Below are positions 38,664 to 47,698 of a DNA stretch of 64,000 bases, piece by piece (the stretch's first letter is position 1; every line of letters starts with the position of its first letter). Made by a program: the position numbers and the translations under genes. Origin of the DNA: Advenella kashmirensis WT001 (GTDB lineage: Bacteria > Pseudomonadota > Gammaproteobacteria > Burkholderiales > Burkholderiaceae_B); the NCBI RefSeq assembly GCF_000219915.2, contig NC_017964.1, forward strand, positions 1,240,001-1,304,000, given 5' to 3'. The notes beneath the pieces were generated by a model, which was not told where the DNA came from, ran no database searches, and saw only the letters and a list, made by a program, of their open reading frames with translations.

Positions 38664-39467
38664 ATGCCTCAAATCAACGTTCAGGACGCCAAACTCTATT
38701 ATGAGGTGCATGGCGATGGCTATCCGTTAATCTTCATTCACGGCGGTGGCGGCAACACCATGGCGTGGTTCAATCAAGTGGCGTTTTTTGCACAGCATTA
38801 CAAGGTGATCACTGTCGATCTGCGCGGGTTTAAAAATTCCCCTTGTTTGCCGGAGCTGGCTCATCCTCGTTACTATCACGATGATATATTGGCCGTCCTG
38901 GATGCCGAAGGCCTGGAGCATGCCGCGTTTATCTGTCAATCGCTGGGCGCTTGGGCCGGGCTTGCAATCGCGGTGCGTTCGCCCGAGCGCGTCTCCTGCC
39001 TGTATATCAACGGTTCGCCTACGCCGGCCTATTCGGAAGAAAATTGGCGCGTTCTGAAAAAAGGCAGCGACGTTTTCATGGGCGGCTCGTTCGGACGTGG
39101 GGCCGGAATAGGGTGGAACAGAGAAACATTACAGAGCAAACCTGAGCTCGTTTTGTTGTATAGCCAGATCAAGGCGCTTAACCCATTACCTGGGTTTGAC
39201 TCTGCGACGATGATGGATGATACGGTCAAATTGCATCCTGAGGATTTCACGAACTATCGCGTGCCTACAATCATCACAGGCGGCGCGCACGATGATTTTC
39301 TTGTGCCGGGTAGTCACGAACATACCGCGACACTCATACCAGGTTGTGCAACGTATACCTACGCTGCTGCCGGGCATTCGGCCTATTTCGAAACGCCGCA
39401 GGCATTCAACCAGGTCGTTGCGGGCTTTCTCAATAAACATTTGCCATCAAAAAACCGCGTCCAGTAA
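38664..39467 (+). CDS. Alpha/beta hydrolase, second of the catabolic island
   Basis: A 267-residue alpha/beta hydrolase. The oxyanion motif HGGGGNTMAWF lies at residues 26-36, nucleophile Ser in FICQSLGAWAGL (about residue 93), and the His in AAGHSAYFETPQAFN. The nucleophile elbow reads C-Q-S-L-G, with Cys replacing the first small residue of the usual G-x-S-x-G. AAAGGAG precedes the ATG. Length and motif spacing resemble C-C hydrolases and enol-lactonases of aromatic meta-cleavage routes, but an esterase role is equally possible. Co-transcribed with the MFS gene. Confidence 0.82.
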   Translation: MPQINVQDAKLYYEVHGDGYPLIFIHGGGGNTMAWFNQVAFFAQHYKVITVDLRGFKNSPCLPELAHPRYYHDDILAVLDAEGLEHAAFICQSLGAWAGLAIAVRSPERVSCLYINGSPTPAYSEENWRVLKKGSDVFMGGSFGRGAGIGWNRETLQSKPELVLLYSQIKALNPLPGFDSATMMDDTVKLHPEDFTNYRVPTIITGGAHDDFLVPGSHEHTATLIPGCATYTYAAAGHSAYFETPQAFNQVVAGFLNKHLPSKNRVQ

Positions 39468-39585
39468 GCAACAGCGGCATCCTATACCTGACCAGAGCGG
39501 GGCCGATAAATACCATCCCGTTGTTGTCAGGCTACCGGATCAAAAGAGTATGGGGGTGCGACTTGCCTTGCGGGAACAGTCTAAT

Positions 39586-39619
39586 GGATATGGCCGCCAT
39601 AAGGATAGCGGCCATATCC
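39586..39619. terminator. Perfect 12-base stem-loop between convergent genes
   Basis: GGATATGGCCGC (39586-39597) and GCGGCCATATCC (39608-39619) are exact complements around a ten-base loop. It separates the hydrolase and the convergent aminopeptidase gene and may stop transcripts from both sides. Confidence 0.65.
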
Positions 39620-39641
39620 CCACTTCTGTGCGGGCCCGATC

Positions 39642-40879
39642 CTATTTCACTGCGCCATATTTTTTAAGAATCTCCACTGTTTTGTCTATCGGCAAGGCTT
39701 CCACAACGCGGCCATCCCTGCCTGTGGTTGTTTTTGCTTTAAGCAAAGAGTTATAAATGGCTTCCTCGGTTGCCTCTACCGTCGCAAGAAAGAGCGGGGA
39801 CATGGCGTTATTGCCGAGCACTTTTATTTCCCGTACTGCGTCGGATGAGTTGATGCGGCTTTGTGGCGCGGTACTGAAGGCAATCACATAATCGCCACTG
39901 CCATTGGTCGCCGGCGATCCCGTGCGGGCCAGTCCGAGCATTGCTCTTTTGGCCAGCCGTTCCAGATTTCTGCTACCCAGCGGTGCATCGGTGGCAACAA
40001 TCATCATGATGGAGCCATCGGCGCGATCACTAACATGATCAAGCTGGATCGGATCGTTCTTCGTGAGCGTCAACGCACCATTGCCCGCATGCGCGCTGAC
40101 CTTTTTACCTTCGAGTACTTCCTTCAAATAGTAACGCCCCAGTTCCTTGCCTACCGGGGCGCCGTTCATGGTGAGCACGCCGCCAAAATTGGTCTGCACC
40201 AGCACGCCCACTGTATAGCCGCCTGCGCCTTCAGGCACTACCCGCGATGACGTGCCGATGCCGCCCTTGAATCCGAGGCCTCTGTGCCGGTGCCGGCGCC
40301 AACCGCGCCTTCTTCGACAGGGCCGGTGCTGGCCGATTTCAATGCGGCAAACACGTGTTCCTGGCCAACGTGGCGACCGCGCAGGTCATTGAGCTGGCCA
40401 TCATTGGTCTCGCCCACCACGGCATTGACTGAACGTACGTCCTCGTTACCCGGCAGTGCCAGCATCCAGTCCAGCAAGGCGTCGGCCACCCGCGGCACGT
40501 TCAGCGTTCCGGTCAGCAGGATGGGTGTTTCGATTTCACCCAGTTCGCTGATCTGGGTTGAGCCCATGAGTTTACCGAACCCGTTTCCGACATGCACAGC
40601 GGCAGCCACCTTTTCTTTGAAGAGGTTGCCCGCATGAGGCAGGATCGCCGTGACGCCGGTGCGGATATTGTCGCCCTTGTTCAGTGTGGTCTGGCCAACC
40701 AGAACGCCGTTGACGTCTGTAATTGCATTCAATTTGCCAGGTGGCAGGACACCGCTGATCAGGCCGATATCGCGCGCCCGTGGCCGGTTGTCATTGTCAT
40801 TGGCAAGCGCCGGTGCGTGAACACAGGCCAGGACAGAGGCTAGCATAATTGAAAGTAGCTTTGGTGCTGCACTTCGCAT
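39642..40879 (-). CDS. P1-family (DmpA-like) aminopeptidase, exported (one frameshift near 40275)
   Basis: Self-processing N-terminal-nucleophile peptidase of the DmpA/BapA family (S58), which removes D- or beta-amino acids from peptides. A signal peptide (MRSAAPKLLSIMLASVLACVHAPALA) directs it to the periplasm. Family motifs: NAITDVNGVLVGQTT, NDLRGRHVGQ, GAVGAGTGTE, GGYTVGVLVQTNFGG and RADGSIMMIVATDAPL, where the Gly-Ser is the likely autocleavage site. The frame breaks after GTGTEA; one added base gives GTEAFGFKGGIGTSSRVVPEGA and 412 residues. The start at 40879 has GGGAG upstream. Convergent with the catabolic island. Confidence 0.87.
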
Positions 40880-41378
40880 TGTAATCTCCCCAAAAATCAC
40901 AACTATAATTTAACTCTGAAAAACGAGCATTAAAAATATTGCATGCGCACCAGGCTGGTCCGTTTTTTGCATGCACGACGCAATCCGGTGCAGCTATGCG
41001 TCGTTTGCGAGCGGGCAGATGCGGCTATTGTCCTGATGATTGCGCAGCTGATCAGTGACCGTGGCAGTTTTGATAATCAGTATGTTGCGCCACTCAACGA
41101 GGACAGTCCGACGCATTGAATGCGCTATTAATTTATGCAATAAGCGAGCGATGGAACAAACATTACCCTTGGTCGCTTTGGCTGGTGGATGAAGGTAAGG
41201 CCATGAGAAAAACTGCACCATTGCCTGGCAGCACTGCCAGTGTGCTGCGAGACGCAGCAGGATCTTTTTTCACCTGATGAGTGGATCCATTTAGGGTAAT
41301 CCCGGTCGTTGAATATTTCAAATGTGTATATTATTCATAATAATGAAAATTTCATTTTCCATATAACGGACACAATGG
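40880..41378. other. Non-coding gap with hairpins and an operator-like palindrome
   Basis: About 500 bases separate the divergent aminopeptidase and XRE-cupin genes. No gene could be supported; two short open frames (40943-41119 and the frame ending at about 41276) lack ribosome sites. CTGGCAG-CA-CTGCCAG and GCTGCG-AGA-CGCAGC (41244-41258) hairpins occur in series, the second with a T run at 41265-41270, like a terminator left from a lost gene. Close to the XRE gene lies the palindrome AATGAAA-A-TTTCATT (41342-41356). Confidence 0.5.
41342..41356. promoter_or_regulatory. Palindrome upstream of XRE-cupin regulator
   Basis: AATGAAA and TTTCATT flank one central base, 20-odd bases before the regulator start, within an AT-rich promoter stretch. 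A related GAATATTTCAAA occurs just upstream. Possible autoregulatory operator. Confidence 0.5.
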
Positions 41379-42011
41379 ATGAAGATCATGGACACCGTTA
41401 CGCCACCTTCTGGTGCGCGGTTCACCGGCAAGATCGCCTCATTTGTCGATTTCTGGCTGGGGCAGCAACTGCGAGCGATCAGGCGCGAACAAAATCTTTC
41501 CCTGGAGCAGGTCGCACGCAAGGCGGATGTCTCAATTGGTTCGCTCAGCCAGATTGAGCGCGGCATGACCTCTCCGACCGTTAATATGCTGAACCGTATT
41601 TCGGGGGCGCTCAATATTTCACTTGGCGAATTGCTGAGCAACACTGAGTGCACCGATGAGCAGACCGATGGCTGGGTTGCCAGGGCCGCTTCGCACAAAC
41701 AGGTGGTGATGAAAGACAAGAAGATCATCAAGAAAATCATCACGCCTTCGCGCTGTCGTTCGGTGGATATGTATCAGGCGATTATCCAGCCAGGCGGCAG
41801 TTCAGGTGATGAATGGATCACCACGAGCAGCGGCGAGATCAGCGGACTGGTGATCTACGGACAATTGCAGTTGTGGTTTGACAAACGTTACGTGAAGCTC
41901 GAGCAGAATGATACGTTCTGCTATACGAGCGATATGCCACGCAAGTGGAACAATCCGACCGATCAGGACACATGTGTGCTGTGGGTTATTACCAAACCCG
42001 AAAGGGACTAG
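41379..42011 (+). CDS. XRE-family regulator with cupin sensor domain
   Basis: A 210-residue one-component regulator: N-terminal helix-turn-helix (LRAIRREQNLSLEQVARKADVSIGSLSQIERGMTSPTVNMLNRIS) and a C-terminal cupin (QPGGSSGDEWITTSSGEISGLVIYGQLQLWF). This architecture is that of PuuR and related regulators of amine and amino-acid use. The start may be ATG 41379 or ATG 41388. It heads a run of genes for a polar amino-acid transporter and a FAD oxidase, with ten bases before the first, and probably controls them in response to the imported compound. Confidence 0.9.
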   Translation: MKIMDTVTPPSGARFTGKIASFVDFWLGQQLRAIRREQNLSLEQVARKADVSIGSLSQIERGMTSPTVNMLNRISGALNISLGELLSNTECTDEQTDGWVARAASHKQVVMKDKKIIKKIITPSRCRSVDMYQAIIQPGGSSGDEWITTSSGEISGLVIYGQLQLWFDKRYVKLEQNDTFCYTSDMPRKWNNPTDQDTCVLWVITKPERD

Positions 42012-42020
42012 GAGAACTTC

Positions 42021-42773
42021 ATGGGAATGAAAAAACTGTTATCTGTATGTATGCTGGCGGCATGTCTGAACGGCTCGGCTGCACTGGCTGCAGACAACTA
42101 TAAGGTAGGCTCGACGCCCACCGGCATGCCCTTCACCTATCTGGATGCCAAGTCAGGAAAAATTGCAGGCGTGATGGTCGATGTGATTGATGCGGTATCA
42201 AAGAAAGCCGGCTTTACGTATGAAATCAGTCCCATGGTGTTTTCGGCTCTGATCGGGTCGTTGCAATCAAAACGGATCGATATTATTTCCGCTGCCATGA
42301 TCAAGACAGACGAACGGGCAAAAATTATTGACTATACCAATACCATCTTCAGCTACGGAGAAGGGCTGGTCGTACCTGAAAGCGACAAAACGCAATACAC
42401 CAGCCTGGAGCAACTAAAGGATAAAACCGTGGGTATTCAGATCGGCACCGCCTATATAGCACCGGCGCAGAAGGCCGGGGTCACCGATGTGAAGCTGTAT
42501 GACGCCTCAACCGATATGATGCGTGATCTGGAAAAAGGCCGGGTGCAGGCCGTGCTGGTGGATCAGCCGATTGCTGCGGCGTATCTGAGTAACAATATGT
42601 TCAAGAACGTGCGCCTGGTGGAAAGCTACAAGCCAGTCGTTGTGCGCGACCTGGGGTTGATTACACGCAAGGGCGAAGCTGATTTGCAGCAGAAACTCAA
42701 TACGGCGATTGACGCGCTTAAGGCTGATGGCACCATTGCGTCCATTCTGAAAAAGTGGAAACTTGAAAAATAA
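42021..42773 (+). CDS. Polar amino-acid ABC transporter, periplasmic binding protein
   Basis: Family 3 solute-binding protein of 250 residues with signal peptide MGMKKLLSVCMLAACLNGSAALA. Core: YKVGSTPTGMPFTYLDAKSGKIAGVMVDVIDAVSKKAGF and AMIKTDERAKIIDYT, followed by QIGTAYIAPAQKAG, typical of His/Arg/Gln/opine receptors. AGGAG stands ten bases before the start. It works with the permease and ATPase encoded next. Confidence 0.92.
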   Translation: MGMKKLLSVCMLAACLNGSAALAADNYKVGSTPTGMPFTYLDAKSGKIAGVMVDVIDAVSKKAGFTYEISPMVFSALIGSLQSKRIDIISAAMIKTDERAKIIDYTNTIFSYGEGLVVPESDKTQYTSLEQLKDKTVGIQIGTAYIAPAQKAGVTDVKLYDASTDMMRDLEKGRVQAVLVDQPIAAAYLSNNMFKNVRLVESYKPVVVRDLGLITRKGEADLQQKLNTAIDALKADGTIASILKKWKLEK

Positions 42774-42789
42774 TCTTGCCGTTCGTGCC

Positions 42790-42805
42790 GGCACGCATGC
42801 GTGCC
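42790..42805. repeat. Perfect 16-base palindrome in the receptor-permease gap
   Basis: GGCACGCATGCGTGCC is fully self-complementary and lies 17 bases after the receptor stop. Such hairpins between receptor and membrane genes stabilise the upstream mRNA and lower downstream expression. Confidence 0.6.
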
Positions 42806-42846
42806 AGCGCTGCGGCGTTCTTATGCAACAGAATTAATGGTTCCCT

Positions 42847-43500
42847 ATGGATGAATTGTCGGTACGCATTGCCCAGTATTTTCCTGTGCTTTTGCAGGGT
42901 GTTAAGGCAACCCTTATTGTCACGGCAGGCTCGTTGCTGCTCTCAACTGTGCTGGGCCTGATCTGGGCACTCATGCGCAGTTCCGGCATTCGCTGGCTGG
43001 CCTGGCTAAGTGAGAGTGCCGTCAACATTATTCGCGGCATTCCGATTATCGTTATTCTGTTCTACGTCTATTTCGTGTTTCCAGATATCGGTATCGATGT
43101 CAATGCCGTTCAGGCGTCCATTCTTGGCCTGGGCGTCGCCTACTCGGCATACCAGTCGGAAAACTTTCGTGCGGGGATTGAAGCCATTGATCATGGTCAG
43201 GTAGAGGCGTCGCAATCGATGGGGATGACCTGGGCAACCATGATGCGGCGAGTAATTCTGCCTCAGGCCGTGCGCATTACCTTGCCGCCGTATGGCAACA
43301 CCATGATCATGATGCTCAAGGATTCGTCCCAGGCTTCAACCATTACCGTGGCCGAGCTGGCCATGCAGGGAAAATTGCTGGCGACCTCGAACTTTGACAA
43401 TGTGACTGTGTTTACCATGGTTGCGATCATGTATCTGGTGATGTGCATGCCACTTATTTTTCTTGTGAAGTACCTGGAAAAACGGACGAAGAAAGCATGA
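42847..43500 (+). CDS. Polar amino-acid ABC transporter, permease
   Basis: Inner-membrane protein of 217 residues in the HisM/GltK family, about five helices. The EAA loop that docks the ATPase is clear: [32 protein letters not shown] (about residues 120-151). Only one permease gene is present, so it must act as a homodimer. Its stop overlaps the ATPase start (ATGA). Confidence 0.93.
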   Translation: MDELSVRIAQYFPVLLQGVKATLIVTAGSLLLSTVLGLIWALMRSSGIRWLAWLSESAVNIIRGIPIIVILFYVYFVFPDIGIDVNAVQASILGLGVAYSAYQSENFRAGIEAIDHGQVEASQSMGMTWATMMRRVILPQAVRITLPPYGNTMIMMLKDSSQASTITVAELAMQGKLLATSNFDNVTVFTMVAIMYLVMCMPLIFLVKYLEKRTKKA

Positions 43501-44228
43501 TCACACTTGAAAATGTTCACAAGCGTTTCGGCCAGAATCATGTTCTGCGCGGCGTTAATGCGAAAGTTGAAAACGGCGAAGTCGTGTGTGTTGTCGGCCC
43601 GTCGGGTTCGGGAAAATCAACTATTCTGCGCTGTATCAATGGTCTGGAAAGCTACGAAGAAGGGGCTATCCACATTGACGAGAAACTGGTCGACCGCAAG
43701 AGCAGCCATCTGCGGCAGATTCGCCAGGAAGTGGCCATGGTGTTTCAGCGCTTCAATCTGTTTCCGCATCGCACTGCGCTGGAAAACGTTATGGAAGGGC
43801 CTATCTATGTCAAAGGCGTCGAACGCGCACAGGCGCGGGAAGCGGCGACTCAGTATCTGGAAAAGGTCGGCCTGGCAGACAAGCTGTCGTCATATCCGCA
43901 GCAGCTTTCCGGCGGACAGCAGCAGCGGGTCGCGATTGCGCGGGCGCTGGCCATGGAGCCACAGGCCATTCTGTTTGATGAACCCACTTCCGCGCTAGAT
44001 CCGGAGCTGGTTGGCGAAGTGCTCAATGTCATGGCCGATATGGCGCGCGCAGGCATGACCATGATTGTTGTGACCCATGAAATGGCTTTTGCCAAAGAGG
44101 TGGCCGATCGCGTGCTGTTCTTTGATCAGGGGGTCATTGTGGAGCAAGGCAAGGCCACGGATATCCTCAATGCCCCGCAACATCCCCGGACCCAGGATTT
44201 TCTGCGGCGGGTTCTGCACCCATTCTGA
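43497..44228 (+). CDS. Polar amino-acid ABC transporter, ATP-binding protein
   Basis: A 243-residue ATPase of the GlnQ/HisP family: Walker [10 protein letters not shown] at residues 34-42, Q-loop [10 protein letters not shown], signature LSGGQQQR, Walker [13 protein letters not shown] and switch VTHEM. ATG 43497 overlaps the permease stop; the family N-terminus [12 protein letters not shown] begins there. It energises the importer for the compound consumed by the oxidase encoded next. Confidence 0.96.
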   Translation: MITLENVHKRFGQNHVLRGVNAKVENGEVVCVVGPSGSGKSTILRCINGLESYEEGAIHIDEKLVDRKSSHLRQIRQEVAMVFQRFNLFPHRTALENVMEGPIYVKGVERAQAREAATQYLEKVGLADKLSSYPQQLSGGQQQRVAIARALAMEPQAILFDEPTSALDPELVGEVLNVMADMARAGMTMIVVTHEMAFAKEVADRVLFFDQGVIVEQGKATDILNAPQHPRTQDFLRRVLHPF

Positions 44229-44258
44229 CTATATTGCATTTGTACTTAAGGACGTCTC

Positions 44259-45550
44259 ATGTTTCCAGCTAACCGGTTTCCTCTGGCCCTGCGTTGTGGC
44301 ACGATACTGCGGTCGCGCCTCCGCTAACCAGCCCACTGAACGCCGCTGCCGAGACTGACACGCTGATTATTGGCGCCGGGTATGCGGGCCTGAGTACTGC
44401 GCTGCATCTGGCGCAGTCGGGCGGACAGTGCATGGTGCTCGACGCCAGAGAAATCGGCTTTGGCGGTTCCGGCCGCAATGGCGGGCAATTGGTGCCAGGG
44501 CTGAAAAAAGATCCCGAGGAGTTGCTGAGTGCCTATGGAGCAGAGCGCGGCAGACAATTGATTGAGTTTGCCGCTACCACCGCCAGTACCGTTTTCTCAT
44601 TGATTGACCAATACAAATTGAACGTGCCGCATACGCGCAATGGCTGGATACAACCGGCGCACTCGCAATCCGCGCTGGCGATTGTACAGAAACGTGTTGC
44701 CGACTGGCAAAAACGCGATGCGCCCGTCAGGCCCCTGTCGCGCAGCGACGTTGCCGATCTGCTGGGTACGGACCAGTATCATGGCGGCTGGTTCGACGAG
44801 CGCGGCGGCTCTGTGCAGCCACTCAGTTATGTGCGCGAGCTGGCACGCGTCACGATTGCAGCCGGGGTGGCGGTGCATACCGGCACGCCGGTGCAGTCCA
44901 TTGAAAGAAAAGGCAGCGGCTGGCAGGTGACCACCGCTGGCGGTCATGTCGTGCAGGCCCGTCGCGTGGTGGTCTGCACCAATGCGTATAGTGATGGCAT
45001 CTGGAAGGACCTGAAAGAGACGGTGGTCGATCCCAATACCTATCAGGTGGCCACCGCGCCACTGCCTGATGATATCGCCAGAACCATTTTGCCGCAGGGT
45101 CAGCCCGTGTCGGACACACGCAATTTGCTCCTTTACTTTCGCAAGGACCATACCGGGCGCTTTCTGATGGGCGGTCGGGGACCCTTTCGTGAACCGCGCG
45201 GCAAGCAGGACTGGGATCATCTGAAAAAGGCCATTACATTGCTTTATCCTCAACTGAAGGATATTGAATTTGAATACTACTGGTGTGGCAGGGTCTCGGT
45301 GACGCAGGACTACATGCCGCATTTACATCAGCCTGAACCCGGCCTGATCCTCAATATCGGTTGCCAGGGACGAGGCATTGGGTTGCAGACTGCAATGGGC
45401 AAAGCCATTGCGAGCTATTTGCAATCGGGCAATGAAGCTGCGCTTCCTGTACCATTTACTCCGGTGCAACGGTTGCCTTTTTATGGACTGCGCAAGCTTT
45501 ATGTGGGGGCATTGATTTCGTGGTACCGTTATCTGGACAGCCGCAGCTAG
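44259..45550 (+). CDS. FAD-dependent amine/amino-acid oxidase (DAO/PuuB-like; probable frameshift near 44296)
   Basis: Deaminating flavoprotein of the DAO family. FAD motif TLIIGAGYAGLSTALHLAQSGG, followed by IGFGGSGRNGGQLVPG, typical of gamma-glutamylputrescine oxidases and related amine oxidases; the C-terminal CQGRGIGLQTAMGKAIA closes the FAD site. An ATG at 44259 with AAGGA upstream opens MFPANRFPLAL and joins LWHDTAVAPPL by one added base near 44296, giving 430 residues and the usual S/LW-x-x-TA leader. If the break is real, a TTG at 44294 is the start. Substrate unknown; probably the amine or amino acid imported by the preceding transporter. Confidence 0.88.
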
Positions 45551-45562
45551 GCTTGCGGCTGT
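45537..45562 (+). terminator. Stem-loop enclosing the oxidase stop codon
   Basis: ACAGCCGCA (45537-45545) pairs perfectly with TGCGGCTGT (45554-45562); the TAG stop lies in the eight-base loop. AT-rich sequence follows. It may partly end transcription or protect the mRNA end before ghrA. Confidence 0.55.
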
Positions 45563-45603
45563 TGATTATTTATTATCGAGTTTGACTAAAAGCAGGACAA
45601 TAT

Positions 45604-46545
45604 ATGATTCCCGTTGTACTGGCATCGGAAAGCGCTGCCGCCGCGCAGAAATGGCTGAAGGTGATTGAGCAGCACTTTCCTGATCTGGATGCCCATATCT
45701 TTGACCCACAGGCACCATCGCCGACACCGGATGTGCGCGCTGCGATCGTCTGGAAACCGCCGGCTGCGCTGTTCGCACGTTATCGCGCCCTGGATCTGGT
45801 ATTCAATATGGGCGCAGGCGTTGACGCTATTTTGCGTCAACCCGAGATTGCCGACACCACCCGCATTATCCGCCTGGAAGACGCGGGGCTGGCCAATCCC
45901 ATGACTGAATATGTCATCCATTATCTGTCGGGCATCACCCGTAATTTCGGCGTTTATGAGCAGCACAGGGAAAGTCGCCTGTGGCAGGGAGCAGAACAGA
46001 CACCAGTGCAACATTGCACGATCGGCATTATGGGACTGGGCGTAATTGGTGCGCGGATTGCGCAGGCTTTAAGCGCGCTCGATTATCCTGTTCAGGGCTG
46101 GTCGCGCAGCCCGAAGGCATTACCGGGCGTCAGGAGCTTTCATGGTGAAGAGCAGTTCGCGGGCTTTCTGGGTTCAAGCCAGTTTCTGATCAACGTTCTG
46201 CCACTGACCGACCAGACGCGCAATATTCTCAATCGTAACACGCTGGGACACTTGCCTAAGGGCGCCGTGCTAATGAATATAGGTCGCGGTGAACATCTTG
46301 TGGAGGCGGATCTGATCACTTTGCTGGACTCCGGGCATCTGTCACGAGCCGTTCTTGATGTGGCTCGTGAAGAGCCGTTGCCAGGCGACCATCCTTTCTG
46401 GACCCATCCGGGCATCACCCTGACACCGCATATTTCCGGACCCACCAATCATTACCAGGCAATCAGGCAGATTCGCGGCAAACTACAGGATGCGCTGCAG
46501 GGCAAACCAATCAGTGGTGAAGTCATCCGAGATACGGGTTACTGA
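45604..46545 (+). CDS. ghrA: Glyoxylate/hydroxypyruvate reductase A
   Basis: NAD(P)-dependent D-2-hydroxyacid dehydrogenase of 313 residues in the GhrA subgroup. The cofactor motif GIMGLGVIGARIAQAL is at about residues 140-155, with the catalytic Arg in NIGRGEHLV, Glu in DVAREEPLP and His in TPHISGPTN. GhrA enzymes reduce glyoxylate and hydroxypyruvate. Following an amine/amino-acid oxidase, it may reduce the 2-oxo acid or glyoxylate that the oxidase makes. Confidence 0.9.
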   Translation: MIPVVLASESAAAAQKWLKVIEQHFPDLDAHIFDPQAPSPTPDVRAAIVWKPPAALFARYRALDLVFNMGAGVDAILRQPEIADTTRIIRLEDAGLANPMTEYVIHYLSGITRNFGVYEQHRESRLWQGAEQTPVQHCTIGIMGLGVIGARIAQALSALDYPVQGWSRSPKALPGVRSFHGEEQFAGFLGSSQFLINVLPLTDQTRNILNRNTLGHLPKGAVLMNIGRGEHLVEADLITLLDSGHLSRAVLDVAREEPLPGDHPFWTHPGITLTPHISGPTNHYQAIRQIRGKLQDALQGKPISGEVIRDTGY

Positions 46546-46756
46546 TCATTTCCAGGCAATACATTCGTTCAACCGGGTCAACCGCTTTACCGGCTGGCGT
46601 ATTGCCGGGTCAGTGATCAGCCGAGTTCAGCCCCCATCAGACTATGCGGGCCTGCTGTGCAAACGCGGTGTGGCTGCGCCATTGGCGTTACAATCGGGCA
46701 GAATAATGAAACGCATACGATACGCAAACGACCATCTGACCAATGGGGAGCCATCA

Positions 46757-47182
46757 ATGTCGACTGCTCAAGCACCTACACCGCAACATCCGGCTGCATC
46801 ACCCGCGCCGCAAGCCATCATATCGCGTCTGAAAGACGCGACATTCGACGGCGGGCTACGGGCGTTCTTTGAGTACCGCGATCTGGGGGTGTCCCAGGCA
46901 ACGGCAGGTGCTTATTCCGTGCATGTGATTCGCGCCCTGGATGGGCATGAAGCGTCGGGCGTACCGCACCTGCATCAACTGGATTTTCAGTTTGTATATG
47001 TGCTGCAAGGCTGGGTCGAGTTCGAGTACGAACAGACCGGTGTGGTCCGTCTGGAGCGGGGCGATTCGGTTTATCAGCCTCCTGGCATCCGCCATCGCGA
47101 AATAGCCCACAGTGCCGATCTGGAAATGCTGGAAGTGGTCGCGCCGGCAACATTTTCTACGGCCACGCTGGAGCATGTCTGA
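46757..47182 (+). CDS. Cupin-domain protein
   Basis: A 141-residue single cupin: HVIRALDGHEASGVPHLHQLDFQFVYVLQGWVEFEYE contains the first metal motif (G-x5-H-x-H type) and GDSVYQPPGIRHREIAHSADLEMLEVVAP the second. ATG 46757 follows GGGGAG (46745-46750). No specific function can be named; it may be a small-molecule sensor, isomerase or dioxygenase serving the preceding oxidase pathway. A 200-base gap before it holds no gene. Confidence 0.8.
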   Translation: MSTAQAPTPQHPAASPAPQAIISRLKDATFDGGLRAFFEYRDLGVSQATAGAYSVHVIRALDGHEASGVPHLHQLDFQFVYVLQGWVEFEYEQTGVVRLERGDSVYQPPGIRHREIAHSADLEMLEVVAPATFSTATLEHV

Positions 47183-47185
47183 ATT

Positions 47186-47635
47186 ATGAAGGTATTGGTG
47201 CAGCGCGTGCGTCAGGCAAGTGTCCATGTAGATGGTGTTGAAGTCTCTGCAATCGGGGCTGGCATGTTGCTGCTGGTTGGCATCGCCCAGGACGATACAG
47301 AACAGGACGCACAATATCTGCTGCGCAAAACGCTGGCCTTGCGTATCTTCAATGATGACAACGGCGTGATGAATCTCTCGGTGCTTGATGCGGGCGCCCA
47401 AATTCTGGCCGTCAGCCAGTTCACGCTCATGGCCGATACACGCAAGGGCAATCGCCCTTCCTACATTGCGGCGGCACGCCCCGAGTTTGCCAAGCCGTAT
47501 TTTGAACGCTTCGTGCAGCAGCTTTCAGCGGGGCTGGGGCAGGCAGTCCCGGTCGGCGTTTTCGGCGCCAATATGCAGGTGTCCCTGGTCAATGACGGTC
47601 CCGTCACGATTTTGCTGGACAGTCGTGACCGATAA
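47186..47635 (+). CDS. dtd: D-aminoacyl-tRNA deacylase
   Basis: Removes D-amino acids mischarged on tRNA. The 149-residue protein is a full-length Dtd: MKVLVQRVRQASVHVDG at the start, the catalytic SQFTLMADTRKGNRPS around residues 77-92, and the C-terminal GANMQVSLVNDGPVTILLDS. It begins three bases after the cupin stop, hence probably co-transcribed. The presence of a DmpA-type peptidase nearby, which may free D-amino acids, is an interesting but unproven link. Confidence 0.96.
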   Translation: MKVLVQRVRQASVHVDGVEVSAIGAGMLLLVGIAQDDTEQDAQYLLRKTLALRIFNDDNGVMNLSVLDAGAQILAVSQFTLMADTRKGNRPSYIAAARPEFAKPYFERFVQQLSAGLGQAVPVGVFGANMQVSLVNDGPVTILLDSRDR

Positions 47636-47698
47636 ACACAGATGCAATGAGGTTCGGCAGCGATCCACCTTTGCACCGATCTGCAGCAGAGGGTGGTG

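Noticed and set aside
40943..41119. Small 58-codon open frame starting MRTRLVRFLHARRNP
   Set aside because: No ribosome-binding site, no recognisable family and weak coding character; left as non-coding.
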